Shown here: positions 1 to 11,343 of the stretch, in pieces
Layout: every line of letters begins with the position of its first letter
How positions within the stretch are numbered: the stretch's first letter is position 1
Source: Archilochus colubris
Taxonomy: Eukaryota; Chordata; Aves; Apodiformes; Trochilidae
Assembly: GCA_023079485.1 (NCBI GenBank)
Contig: CM041091.1
Location: 32,634,146 to 32,698,145, forward strand
DNA length: 64,000 nt
Reading direction: 5' to 3'
The notes under the pieces: generated by a model
Seen by the model: the letters and a program-made list of their open reading frames with translations, nothing else
Databases searched by the model: none
Told to the model about the DNA's origin: nothing
Translations under genes and position numbers: made by a program

Positions 1-1140
1 TCCCCTTGATTTTATTTTCCACCATCAGGGACTAGCTCTTGGCTTTGAAAAGAAGATCCAGACATGTTCTCTTGTCAGGTAGTTACAGCTTTCTGCAGAT
101 CCCCTGTGGGTTTTCAAGTAGAAATAGGAAATACCAGAACTGGCACTCCTTTCATTCTGAAAGCTAAAATACAAACAAGCAACCCAAACAGACAGCAAGA
201 AAATTGCTTTAAAGAAAATAACTCTCATCACTCTTTCTGGCATCAGAAGTGAAGCCGGTCGATGCTCTGCTTACCCTGCACCCACAGCCTGCAGGGGCCT
301 GGTGGTGGGCAAAACAATAACCAGGAGCTGAACCCAAATTATCCACTTAGCTTCAAGAGAGCCTAATCCATCTGCTAATTAATCAGGGGCCTCCTTCAGC
401 CTCTCTTATCTTGTTTTTGTAAGTATCTGACACTGATAACGCACACACTGATACTGCTACAGCAACCTAACTGGCTGGGAAACTACCCTTAACATCTAAA
501 ATAAAGCAAGAGGAAATGATAGGCAGAAAACTTTACAGTCCCTGCCACACCAAAAGATAACATCTCCTTTTTTTTCCCCCAGAGCTACTGAAGTTACTTG
601 CTATTTATTTCCACTAATGCTGGAGCGAGCTGAACCTTCCCCCTATGCACATCTGGATCACCCAAAGTTCTCCTCTGCTCAGCCTCTTATCTGCTCCTGC
701 AGCAGAAATCAGCACAGGCAAATGAGAAACTCCGAGAAAAACGTCAATTTGCTGGTTTGTTGTGTGAGCTATGCAGTTCCGTGGCCATTAGAGGGCATTT
801 TATACTGCAGAGTGAACCAGCTTGGGAACAGCAGCACCACCTCCCATCTGCAACTGATGGAGAACAGTTTCTGTCCTCTCTCATGCAGTAATTGCCTCTT
901 TTCAACCTTTCCATATGCTGTAGATTGATGAGCAAGCAAGGACAAGAAGGAAAATAAGATAAAACAGCTACAAAAATGTCCTGGTTAAACAATCACCTTG
1001 GTGTGCAGCTATTGCTGCTTCCCAGGTTAGATTGTGTTGAGTTCACCTTGCTTGCTCCAACACAGCAGCAAACTTCATCCTTTCTACTCTCACAAACTGT
1101 AATTTATGTATTTTTTTAAAATTATGAAACTATTTAATTC
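1..1140. other. Unique sequence, no feature seen
   Basis: No repeat, CpG cluster or recognisable exon is visible. Open frames here are short (up to about 100 codons) and show no known domain. Base composition is moderately AT-rich and typical of vertebrate non-coding DNA. Confidence 0.5.
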
Positions 1141-1290
1141 GAAAAAGGAAAAGGAAAAGGGAAAAGGAAAAGGAAAGGGAAAAGGAGAGGGAAAAGGAGA
1201 GGGAAAAGGAGAGGGAAAAGGAGAGGGAAAAAGAAGGAGAAGGAGAAAAAGGAAAAGGAAAAGAGAAACAGAAAAAAAGAAAAAGAAAAA
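1141..1290 (+). repeat. Purine-only microsatellite, (GAAAAG/GAGAGG) type
   Basis: Positions 1141-1268 contain only A and G, and the run continues to 1290 with a single C at 1269. The middle part (about 1176-1230) repeats a 12-base unit GAAAAGGAGAGG several times, while the flanks are less regular GGAAAA repeats. The Lys/Glu/Gly-rich frame on the plus strand and the Phe/Pro/Ser frame on the minus strand are translations of the repeat, not genes. Long purine/pyrimidine tracts with mirror symmetry can form triplex (H-DNA) structures; that is family knowledge, not shown here. Confidence 0.95.
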
Positions 1291-2709
1291 CTCTAATTGT
1301 GCCATGGCTCCTTTACCCATCTCTGGAGCTTGAGAGATCTCATCCACCTCTGGAGCTGAAAGAGGCAAATCCAACTTCCTCACTGCCAAGAGGTAGGACA
1401 TGACCACTTACCTTCAGCTGTCTCCTTCCTAGTCATTACTACACTGCTAGAAGTGATCTTTAAATTGTTTTCAGCTTCTGCTGAAACCACACAAAGCCAC
1501 CCACTTCCCTGCTTCCGTGGTTTTCCTCTCTCCATCTAAGCACAAATCAAATTAGGAAAGAGACAGATATCTCACTGTACATCTCCAAATAAATGTATGT
1601 TTGCAATCAGGGTGGCCAAACTTCCTGTGTACCAGCTTGCATACCAGAATCTTCACGTGGCTCAGAGCCACATCCTCCCAAACTCTGTACCCCTCTCCCA
1701 CTACACCCCCCCTGTGCCCCTGGGAAAGCCCCTTGTTTCTCCCACCCCAAATCTCTGCCACCCACCCACCCAGCCCACATCTCTCTCACTGGGATCCACC
1801 CAAAAGCACAGAGCTGGGTGAGTGGACACATTTTGAGGTGCACTGCAACAGCACCCAGCACTCCCGCCTTGCAGGATGGGATTAAACACCTGGATGTAGT
1901 ACATACTGTCACACTACTCACAGCTTACTCCCAAATTCCTCCTGAATGGGACACTCAGGACAGTACGTGCAGCACTAGCAAGGACCCAGGGTCCCAAGGC
2001 TGTAAGACCAACACTAACCCCAAAACCACCTGGCTTTGTGACCCTTGCAAGCCCTTGGCTCTGGATAGCTCCTAAACAAAAGGAATAATAAAAGAAGCAG
2101 CTAAATGAGCCTACCATGTAACCCAAGCTGAAAGCAGGTGCTGCAAACACCTGCAAACACCAAAAACCAAGACCATGATGGCACCTTCACCCCTGCCAGC
2201 ACAGCCCACCTGTAAGACCTACAGGACATACAACCAAAGTTTCTCCCTTCATTATCCCACCATCAGGATTAGACAGTTAAATTAAATCTTGCCCCACACC
2301 TTCATGCCCCAGGAAGGAGCCAGAGAAGGAATCCTGAGCACTGCCTGGCACCATCATTCCCAGCTGGTGGATGGGTTTAGTTGTTCAGCAAACCAGGAGA
2401 CTCAGCCCCACACCAAATCTTCCCATCTGGAACACCCTCCCTGTGCTTCTCATTGTATCACAGATATCCCATGTTTTGGGTTTTTTTTTTCTGTCAAATT
2501 TCCCAGACCTGTCCTGGCAGCTCTGCCCAGGAAAGGAAAAGGAACAGTGACAGTTTTCAATCTCCAGGAAATCTTCAGAGCTCTAATCAGCCTTTATCCT
2601 AGTGCTTATATTTACAAGCCACTCTTACATAAAAAAGTCCTTATCTGCATTGACTTATTTAGCAACATGAAATAAAACAGCCTGAAGCTATTTATGTTGC
2701 TAAATGTAC
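1291..2709. other. Unique sequence, C-rich in part, no gene recognised
   Basis: Positions about 1660-1810 are C-rich on the plus strand, which keeps stop codons rare and produces overlapping open frames of 60-160 codons in several frames. None shows a recognisable domain, and several frames being open together in one low-complexity stretch argues against coding. A small inverted repeat (GCAGGTG at 2134-2140 and CACCTGC at 2148-2154) is present. Confidence 0.45.
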
Positions 2710-2730
2710 TTTTTTTTTTTTTTTTTTTTT
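2710..2730 (+). repeat. Poly-T run of 21
   Basis: An uninterrupted run of 21 T. It could be the tail of a minus-strand retroposed sequence, but no source element is recognisable beside it and no target-site duplication was identified, so it is listed only as a homopolymer. Confidence 0.9.
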
Positions 2731-3030
2731 AATGCACTGTGTAAAGGAATATTCAAAGGGGAAAACTCTGTTTTGTTTGTAACACTTATTACTATCACGG
2801 AAGAAAATATGTTCTAACAAGTCTCTGAAGGGGGAAACACATGTAATACCTTTAACAGCTCAGCTAATTCCTCTTTCGCTGCCTGGCTGCTGGCGAAACC
2901 TCAGATGGAAAGTCTCAGAGTGGAAGCCTGGAAAACCCCTTTTCTTGTGGTCCCAGTTCCTTTCCCACTATACAAACTCTTTCCATCAGAGTGAGCCCTG
3001 TTTGTTTTCAGCACATGGCAGCTTTCCTCC

Positions 3031-3300
3031 AAAAAAAAGAAAAATAGAGGGGAAAAAAAGAAGGAAAAAAAAGAGAAAGAAAAAAAAAAAGAAGAAAAAA
3101 AGAGAAAGAAAAATGAGAGAAATAAAAAGAGAAAGAAAAAAAGAGAAAAATAAGAGAAAGGAAAAGAGAAAGAAAAAAAGAGATGGAAAAAAAAGAAAGG
3201 AAAAAAAAAAGAGAAAGAAAAAGAAAGAGAAAAAAATAGAGAGAAAGAGAGGAAGGAAAAAAAAGCAGGGGGGAAAAAAGGGAGGAAAAAAAGAAAAGAG
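3031..3300 (+). repeat. 270-bp near-pure purine tract, (GAAA)n/(GAAAAA)n
   Basis: Of 270 bases only seven are pyrimidines: T at 3045, 3114, 3123, 3151, 3184 and 3237, and C at 3266. The unit is irregular, mostly GAGAAAGAAAAA-like. The highly charged Lys/Arg/Glu frame on the plus strand and the Phe/Ser/Leu frame on the minus strand are low-complexity translations and should not be annotated as proteins. At this length the tract is a candidate for triplex formation, replication pausing and assembly or sequencing error. Confidence 0.95.
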
Positions 3301-3839
3301 TTCAAGAGTTCAAGGCTACGTCTCCATTCAGGCGAACACCCACAATGAAACCCGTCCCCCCGCCGGTGCTGGGGGCATTCCTCTCCCCACCACCTACCTA
3401 CAAAAGGGCCTTGTCTGAGGGAAATGAGAAATGAAGGAAGGATCTGGGTGTTCAAAAGGATGGAGAGGAGGAGAGCTCAGCCCTGCTGTGGCATCAAGGA
3501 CCAAGGAAGGCTTGGATCAAAAATTGAGTCAGGGATGAGGATGGAGGCTTGGGGAGGAAGCAAGGGAGAGCCTCCTGCACATGGGGCTTCCCCACATGCC
3601 AAAAGACAACATCAAGGATGGAAATGTGTGAGTGTTCCCATGAAATACCCCGGGAAAGGGACATGGGATGGCTCTGGAACAGCTCACCTGCCAAACAGTG
3701 CCTGCTCCCCACTCCTCCATCCCTGTCCCTCCCTCTGTGTCTCACCCCTTCCAGCATCGCTCACGCCGTTTAATTTCCAGAGGAGTGAAAGGAGAGGGAA
3801 GGAGGGAGCCAAGTGAGCAGAGAGAGGTTTAGATAACAG
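3301..3839. other. Unique sequence, no feature seen
   Basis: The sequence begins with a short direct repeat (TTCAAGAGTTCAAGG at 3301) right after the purine tract. Open frames of 60-130 codons overlap on both strands without any recognisable domain. No CpG island and no transposon fragment was recognised. Confidence 0.4.
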
Positions 3840-4165
3840 TAATAAATAAGATGAAATAATTCTCTCGCCGCTGACCTTTAGCAAGTCAGAGGATCCTCTG
3901 CAACCACCACAGGTTTGCATAATCTACACATCTTTCTTTTAAGAGCCTTGCCAGCTCGCTGTAGCAAGGCTATTTTGGGATTTAACGACACTCAGGTTAT
4001 TGACCTAAATTTATAGAGGCTCATCTGGAGCCATAACAGACCATTGTGTGCCCAGGCCTGCTCTGGATGCCTTAATACACAGATTATTGATGCAATGAAC
4101 TGTGACGGCTCCTATAGAGCTGCTATGGTTTATTGTAGCAACACCTACTCAGGGTCCCTTTAATG
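3840..4165. promoter_or_regulatory. Candidate conserved non-coding (enhancer-like) element
   Basis: This block is free of simple repeats and transposon sequence and has the mixed AT-rich texture common in vertebrate regulatory elements. Visible words include an octamer-like TTTGCATAAT (3914-3923) and a SOX-like CCATTGTG (4041-4048). These motifs are short and expected often by chance, so the call rests on overall appearance and is weak. Alignment with other bird, reptile or mammal genomes would decide it. Confidence 0.25.
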
Positions 4166-4977
4166 CACAGATCAGTGACACAAAAGACAGAAGCAGCCAC
4201 TACTTGGGGATGAATTATCCCACGGATCACCGACACGACAGACCCCATTGGCTCCAGCCTCCTGCAGCAAGGGAGCAAACACCCTGAATCCCTGGGTTCC
4301 CAAATCCTGGGGAGATGGCCAAGAGGTTTGGGGCCCTGTGGTGTGGGGACACTGCCTCCCTTCCCACTCAAACCGACTGGCTCCGAGAGGTGACGTTTGC
4401 AGACAGCAATTTGCTACTGAAAATAAGGATTTACACTGACATGCCTGGTGGGATGTAAACTTTTAGCAAGAACTCCCACAGACCTGCATTATAGATCAAG
4501 GGTAAAATCCTGTAGGAGAAACACATGGAAATTCTCCAGAAAAAAAAATAAAATAAAAAATTGGGGTCCAATTTTCAGCACCAAACAAAAGGAAACAAAA
4601 CCATTCTATGTTTCAGGAGGATGCAGAGAAAATCAGTGCAAATGGGAAGTGCACAAATATCTACGTTTCTTCCTTCTTTTCCTCTTGAAGAACAAAAATA
4701 ATCCTAAAAGGCTGAAAGTTAAGCACGGTTTAAAGAAAGTCCCTCGTGTGGGGAGCTCTCGGGCTGAGAAAAGGAAAATTAAAAATTCACACTAACCAAG
4801 TGTTCAGAGCCTCCCGACAAACAGCAGCGAACAGTTCAAAAAGCTGCAGCTGGCTTTCCACTATCGTGTGCATCTTCCCCACTATTTACCAGGAGCTTTT
4901 TTTAACATTGGTGACACTTCACATTCAAAACTGCAGTTAAAAATAGACCATTGGTCCTCCTGTTTTGACCCTGCAAA
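4166..4977. other. Unique sequence, no feature seen
   Basis: No recognisable exon or repeat. A-rich patches around 4540-4560 are short and irregular. Open frames do not exceed about 115 codons and show no domain. Confidence 0.4.
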
Positions 4978-5019
4978 TTCCCCCTCCTCCTTCTCCTCCT
5001 TCTCCTCCTCCTCCTCCTT
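4978..5019 (+). repeat. Pyrimidine-only tract, (CTC)n/(TCC)n
   Basis: Forty-two consecutive bases are C or T, built mainly of CTC/TCC triplets with a few TTC. C-rich sequence continues, with interruptions, to about 5047. It is the reason for an acidic Glu-rich open frame on the minus strand, which is not a gene. Confidence 0.9.
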
Positions 5020-8000
5020 GCCTCCTGCACCCTGCTCCTCCTGCCCTACCACCAGCTGCAGGGTGATGGGGGGTGTGTTGGGGGTCTCTGCCCAGCTGCA
5101 AGCCCAAGGTCCTCCCCAAGACCTCACCTGACCCCCAGAGCATCCCTCTCCCATTTTTTTTTTCCCCCAGAGCCTGTAGCAGGTTTTATTTGCAAGAATG
5201 AAGGCAATGGATCTACTCCTATCTCCATTTCCCTTCCCACCTCCAGAACACGAGTCTGATACTTAAAAAAAAAAAAAAAAAGCAGCCCAAACTACTGTTT
5301 TCTCTACAGCTTTAAGCCCTGCAATCAGCAGCTCAACTGGGAGCTCAGGGAAAGAAATTCGTTTGTTATCCTTTAGCTACTTAAATTCTGAACCTTCAAA
5401 ACCTCCTCAGAAAATAGGCCTGGGGAACAGCTGCCACTACTATGAGGAGCCCTGCACAAGAGTGACTCGAAAAATCAATATCCTTCACCCAACTTATCAA
5501 ATTTACCATGGACATTTATACAGTGTAATTAAATAGAAAAGACATAGAAATACAGAGGAGTATTTGCACGGCACTGCATAACAATTGCATTATCTCTGGG
5601 AGAGAGGACACTTTGACAAAAAGGAGGGAAAACACCATATATCAACCAGAGAAGCCACATGGAGCACAGGGAAGGTCTCTGCTCTCATTGCTCCCAGGGC
5701 ATCTTTAGCACTCAAATAAAGACAGCCACAAAATATACATCAGGCTCTATACCTAAGGCATTTCTGCAGGTCCTGGTCACTCAGTTGAAATCCAAATTGC
5801 CCCGGTGATGAATTTGGTCCACAAGGCTCTCAGATTCCTGTAGGGTCTCCAACACACATGGGAGCACTTCCCCTTGGTTGGTGTGGAAGTCAAGCAGACA
5901 CTATTATGCTGCCTTTCAGCATGTGAATGTACCAAATAAAATTGATTTTGCCCAGTAATCCACTCGGTAAGACAGTGATGTTTTCCACAACCAGCAGCCG
6001 TCTCCACAGACTCACAAGATAAAAATCTATGCAAGGTTAAACCTGGGAAAAGCTGACTGCCAGCTCAGGGCAAAGGAAAACACCGTGGAAAAGGCAAACT
6101 AGATTATCTGGCCATTTGTTAAACAGCTCTTCTCACAAGGGTTGTGTTACAGGCATGCTTTGTGAACACTCCTTGCTTTCAGGTAGAGCCAAAGAAGCTG
6201 GCTCCCTGCTCAAAGTCCTTACAAGCAGCATACTGCTGCAGGTGGGACATCCCTTTTGTCACATTGACCTCAAAATCCAGCATAGACCAGTGCAATACTG
6301 GACACACACTCAGGTCCAGGTGCCAGTGAGTGAAAGCCAGGTGTGTGTGCAAAAGGTGCCCAGCTACTCATCTCCTTGCACTGCAGCCTCCAAGGTTTCA
6401 TCCTTGAGGTTGCCTACAATGTTGAGGCATTGTCTAATTACTCTGACCAATAAAAAACAGTTAATAAACACAATGGACAGGATTCCTACCACTCAGGTGG
6501 GGATGTTTGGGATGTAATCAGTTTGTCCAACCAAAGTGCCAAATGTCAGCAAGTAACTTGCACACCAGAGTGCATGGGAGCTGGTAGGGGATGTGCAGCA
6601 GCAGAGCAGGGGCAGCACACACCGTGCACCATTCCCACCACATCCCAAGTGTCCCAGAAGCTGAGCTGAGACTGCTCAGCAACATCCATGGCTGCTCCTT
6701 CCCTGCATGTTACTCCTCACTGCCAGGGCAGAGGGGAAATCTCAGCTCCACACAATACTCATGGGGAAGAGTATCAGGTTGAAGGCTTTTTTTGTTGCCT
6801 TTCTCGTGTCTTGCTTTGTTCACGTGAGTCACACTCCACTCTATTTTGGGTGATCCTTTATTGAAAATGCCTGTGAGTCATTTTCTCTAAACTTGAAACC
6901 ATAAAAATGGTAATGTTTGGGTAATACTTGGGAATTTTTGAGTTTTTTTGCATACTTCTCCTTTTAATTGAACAGGAAAAAGAGGGTAACCTGATCCACA
7001 AAAGGGCTTTTTCCCCCTTTATTTGTCCTGCACAGATTCACTGCTCTGGATAGAAATCATTACACATGGAGTAAAACTTGTGAACATATGCCTGTAAATA
7101 TATATGGAGAGTAAAAAGAACAAACAAATACACAAGAAAAATATCTCTTTGGGGAAAGGAGACAAATCCAACCAGTGACAACCTGGGCATCTCTATCAAC
7201 CTACATTCACAGCATGGTATTAAAAGAGTCTATAAAGGTAATAGCACAAGCTTTAAATTAACACACTTCTCCTTCCAGATGGCAGAACTCAATGACTAAA
7301 AATCATACTGGTGTTTATTTGCAGCTCCAATGTCCTCCACCTGAAGCTGAGAGAAAACCAAAGGATTTTCTCTCCAAATGCCTTGCAGCACAGCAGATAC
7401 ACTGCTCCTCGAGCACCACAGTTTTGCTTTTTGCACCCTAGACACACAGGCACCTCTCCCTCCTTGATGCCACCAGTGGAGACAACTCAAAGTCAACTAT
7501 TGAAAAAGGCTGTTTACCCCTGCACCAAGCTCTCCAATGAATTCATGCCATGCTCAACAGATTGCCTCCACATTTCTCTCCTCCATCATCTCACTCCAGA
7601 GCTTGTTCTGGTGGTAAAAAAACCCAAAACAACAACAAAAAAAAAACCCAACACCCAGGTGATCTCCAAGTGGAGCAGCCTGGGAGGGAGCTGAGATCAC
7701 TTTGACTCACTTGGGCATGGCCAAGACCCATGGGGCAGCAGAGAAGGAGACACTAGGATGGCTCTAACCTCACAGTGAGCACTGAAGAGGAACCACACTG
7801 CTGGAAACCTCAGCTCCAGCACTGCCAACCTTATTCTGTTTGATCTTGGAGGTGACCCTGAGGCCCCCTTCATTCTGCTCAGCCACCAGGAACAGGGATC
7901 CAAGTTGCAAGCCCAACCTGAGTGAGGAGTGCTAGGGAAAATATTATAAAGGGAAACTCATTTCCCCTGGGCTGCCTGATAGGGCCATCAGAGGAAACAT

Positions 8001-8640
8001 CTGCCATCCTCTATGGAGGACAGAAATGAGGAGGAAGTGGTTGGTTCATCCAGAGAAAAGAAAGTCAGAAACATTAAAGGCACACGGGTCCCGACCAAGA
8101 CACAGGACCCACTTCTACAAACCAAGCAAAACAGGTTAAAAAAGCAGTTTTATAGACTGCTGAGTCTGAAAGTGGCAGCAGCCCACTTGATGAGGTCAGG
8201 GACCGAAGTGGCCTATGGTACTTGTAAAAGAAAACATCTGTTCATGTTAAAAGGTCAGCAGGAAATGAATGCTATTTACTTTGTCCTTACTGGTTAGGCC
8301 ACCGCTCCTCGAAAGAGAACCACACATGGCTCAGCTTAGCTGAGCAGCATTCATGGAATGGTGAGAGCCCCACGGCAGCCATCCCACCAGCTGCCCACCT
8401 TCAACCCAGGAACCCCTCAAGTGTCCTCAGGAAAGGGCTGAGGGTGGCTGTCCCCTCCCTGCCACCCCTGGGAACCCTCCCTTCTCCTCACGGACTACCA
8501 CCCCGCCACACTTCATGGGTTAGTGGGAAGGGGGTGAAGGGAAAAAAAAAAAAGAAAAGAACCTTCGTGCCACCTCAGGAACAAGCCCTTAAAATAAATC
8601 TGTCAACATAAAAGTGAAAAACCCAAGAAGTTTCTTCTGA
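5020..8640. other. Unique sequence, no gene recognised; one poly-A run
   Basis: A run of 17 A occupies 5265-5281. Open frames reach about 133 codons (6116-6517, plus strand) but show no recognisable domain and no convincing splice framing. No CR1 or other transposon fragment was recognised. The stretch is best described as ordinary intergenic or intronic sequence. Confidence 0.4.
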
Positions 8641-8960
8641 AAAACAGGAAGCGTTAGGTACGGAGCAGCTTAAAATAGCGCCCGCTTGGTTTGTTGACAA
8701 AACGTGGGTCCCCAAAGGGGTCGTGGGGGTTTTTTTTGTTTCTTTTGGGTTTTTTTTGTTTGGTTTGGTTTGGGTTTGTTTGTTTGTTTTGTTTTTTGGT
8801 TGTTGTTTTTATTGTTTGTTTTGTTGTTTTGGGTTTTTTTTTTTGCTGGGCCTGCAGGAGAAGGCCGATGGCAACGGGCCCGGCCACTCTTCCCGAGAGA
8901 GGCCCCGGGGGCTCCCACAGGAAACCCCAACAGAAAACACCCCCGGCGTGGATCGAATAA
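8641..8960. other. CpG-containing patch split by a G/T tract
   Basis: CpG dinucleotides are relatively frequent on both sides of the G/T tract: about 8650-8725 (words such as TACGG, AGCGCCCGC, AACGTGG) and 8863-8960 (GCCGATGG, AACGGGCCCGGCC, CCCGAGAG, CCCCGGGGG, CCCGGCGTGG, TCGAAT). This is above the CpG-poor background of the window but well below a classic promoter island. It could be a decayed CpG island or a GC-rich repeat remnant interrupted by simple-sequence expansion. No splice donor or start codon context stands out. Confidence 0.35.
8723..8845 (+). repeat. 123-bp G/T-only tract, (TTTG)n-like
   Basis: All bases are G or T except C at 8752 and A at 8811. The unit is irregular: runs of T separated by one to three G, with a regular TTTG stretch near 8776-8790. 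The hydrophobic Phe/Leu/Val/Cys/Trp frames on the plus strand come from this composition and are not membrane proteins. The G runs are too short and irregular for a clear G-quadruplex prediction. Confidence 0.9.
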
Positions 8961-10385
8961 ACAGCAGGAAGATTTAAGGACGATCTCTCACTTTCTCATT
9001 AAAACTCAGCCTGAAGTTTTCAGTTTCCAGTGGCTGCTTGGCATGGGAGGCTCTTCAGGCGTAGGAACGTGCGTGGTTGGCTGGGCAGGAGGGGCCACCA
9101 GCAGCTAAGGACAGGCTATAAATGACACAGCTCTGAGCCCCTGTAGACAAAAAAGTTCTTAACTGAGAATTACGGGACGGCACCTTTGGCAGAACAAGGA
9201 AATTTTACACTCCAGATTTCCATTGAGGTTGTGTGGCATTTCCCTCTCACTCAATACCTCCCTTTCCATCCCACCATGCAGAGCTCTCTGGTCCTCCAGA
9301 CCCCACCAAGCACACTGCCATCCTGAGTCAGCCTGCAGAGCTGGAAAGCACCAGCTTTTCTTTTGTCTTAGTTACAAAAAACAAAAAAACAAACTTAAAA
9401 AAACCTAAAAAAAAATAAATTAAAACAAACCCAACATTTTTGGATGATCTAATTTAGACTAAAAGGACAGTACTGCAAAGCAGGCCAAGATGTGAGCCCT
9501 TTCTACAGACCTTGCTCTACAGACCAAGGCTACTCATGAGCCCTGCCTGCCTTCTCCCCACACCACACCAGACTGAAGGGGCTCCAACCATGAATAGCTA
9601 ATTATTGGGCCACATTAAATTATTACTCCAATTAAGATTTGTGGGTTTCTCCCTCGCCTAACAATGCTCCTTTGACAGCAGTGTTGCAAATACACTGGAG
9701 CAGGAGCAGCAGTCTAGCTCCATGTGCAATTAGGCCAGCATGTGGATCTTATTGCTCTTAAGGACTCTCATTTGATTTCCTGCACCACCAACTGGTGAGA
9801 AGTTTTCAAGTCTAAATACAGAAGAATTAGATCACTCTTTGGGGTGGTCGCATCTGGGGTTGGAAAACCAGATGGAGCGCGGTTTTTTTCCCCGAGTCCT
9901 TTGTAATTGAAGCAGCACAGAAAGTTGCTAGGGAGCAGGCAAACACAATCAGTGCTTTGGGGCAGCCTGCAGCAGAGTTGTGCCGTGTCTGCCAACACTT
10001 GGAGACACCATCTGAAGTGCTAGCAGGGAAGAATGGTCTGGCAGGATGGGGTTGGTAGAATACTGCTGTGAACGTGGCCCTGCTGCAAGCCTGCAGGAGC
10101 TCGGTGACTTCTGAGCACAAACACCTGCACCCACCACCTTCTCACAGTGCCACCCAAGGAACCTGGGAGATGAATGACTCCTTCAGTTCCAGAAAAATAC
10201 AAAGCTCACAGGAGTAGGATGTGAAACTGGGGAATGAGGGGAAGAGAGATGGAGAGGAGGAGAAAGGAATACAGAAGCTTCGGCATTTTGAAGCACAGAG
10301 AACCAACCAAGCCTGGAGATGGGCACCAGGAGTGCCATCAGGTCTTGCAGGCTGGATGGGACCTGTGATGGGATAATATATTACC
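8961..10385. other. Unique sequence, no feature seen
   Basis: A-rich low-complexity sequence lies at about 9375-9430. Otherwise no repeat, CpG cluster or recognisable exon is visible; open frames stay below 100 codons. Confidence 0.4.
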
Positions 10386-10529
10386 AGGAAGCATGCTGAA
10401 ACCCCACTTTCCTGCTATTTTTTTTCCTTCTTTGAAACTCAGGACACACCCTTCATAAAGACACAAGTCAAACCATAAAAATGAGGGGAAGAGAAATTTC
10501 TCCTCCAAATGCTGAGGCTGCACCTAGAG
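10386..10529 (+). repeat. Direct duplication, copy A
   Basis: This segment matches 11196-11343 at roughly 93 percent (about ten substitutions plus a T-run of 8 here against 11 there). Homology starts at AGGAAGCAT and fades after GCTGAGGCTGCA. The starts of the copies are 810 bp apart and they share orientation. On the minus strand both copies stay open in the same frame, but neither open frame begins with ATG there and no protein family is recognised. Either a local segmental duplication or two copies of an unidentified dispersed repeat would explain the pair. Confidence 0.9.
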
Positions 10530-11195
10530 CAGCTGCTGAAGAGCTTTGCTTCTGGCCAAGGCCATATTGCAGGACATTGAGAGTGCTTTGTGCCTTAAAG
10601 TGTCCACCTTGGCTCTGCATGCAGCATCAGGGATCATTCCAAGCACCAAGCTATGGACACTCTCCTGGGTCCTTCCTGGGGACCAAACTTCCACTACATC
10701 TAAAAGGACGAAAAACAACTTCTTGCATTCTCCACCATTCCCAGCAGCACGAACAGAAGAAACCAGCTGAAGGAACCCATCCAAATTTCCTGATGCAGAC
10801 TCCATCTCATTTCATCCACCTCCCAGGTACCAGTGGAGCAGAATCCTGTCCTGCTTGACCCTCTGGAGCACTGGCTCCAGGACTGTGGAAGCTGTGAGCT
10901 GGGATGCACAGCAGTCTCAGCACTTTTTCACACCTCTGCCCTGCACAGGAGTCTGCTGGTCCAGGAGCTGCTCTGTATACTCAAATCAGCCCTGAGCTGG
11001 GGGGAATTTCTTCCCTAGAGCCAAAAATTATTGGCTGCCCTAAAATGGCACAGACTTTGCCAGGGAATAAGCTGCTTTGGAGGCAGAAAAGGCATCTATT
11101 TTCCCTGGTGCTTAACCACACGCTGGCTTTTCAAACCTGTGGGTTTAAAGACCCCCTTATCAGCAGCTAACACAGAGCAGGGCTCCCTGAGATGC
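10530..11195. other. Spacer between the two duplicate copies
   Basis: The 666 bp between the copies show no visible relation to the sequence after copy B, so the duplicated unit appears limited to about 145 bp rather than being a longer tandem duplication. Overlapping open frames of 60-125 codons on both strands have no recognisable domain. Confidence 0.45.
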
Positions 11196-11343
11196 AGGAA
11201 GCATACTGAAACCCCACTTTCCTGCTATTTTTTTTTTTCCTTCCTTGGAACTGAGGACATACTCTTCATAAAGACACAAGTCAAACCATAAAAATGAGGG
11301 AAAGAGAAATTTCTCCCCCAAATGCTGAGGCTGCAGCTGGAGG
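11196..11343 (+). repeat. Direct duplication, copy B
   Basis: Second copy of the 10386-10529 segment. The T run after CCTGCTA is 11 long against 8 in copy A, a difference of exactly three bases. Substitutions are scattered rather than clustered, which fits neutral divergence after the duplication. Confidence 0.9.

Noticed and set aside
2901..3455. 184-codon minus-strand frame rich in Phe/Ser/Leu and the overlapping Lys/Arg-rich plus-strand frame
   Set aside because: Both are translations of the purine tract at 3031-3300; no domain outside the low-complexity part.
8704..9108. Hydrophobic 134-codon frame resembling a membrane protein
   Set aside because: The hydrophobic part is the translated G/T tract, and all three plus-strand frames are similarly open and hydrophobic.
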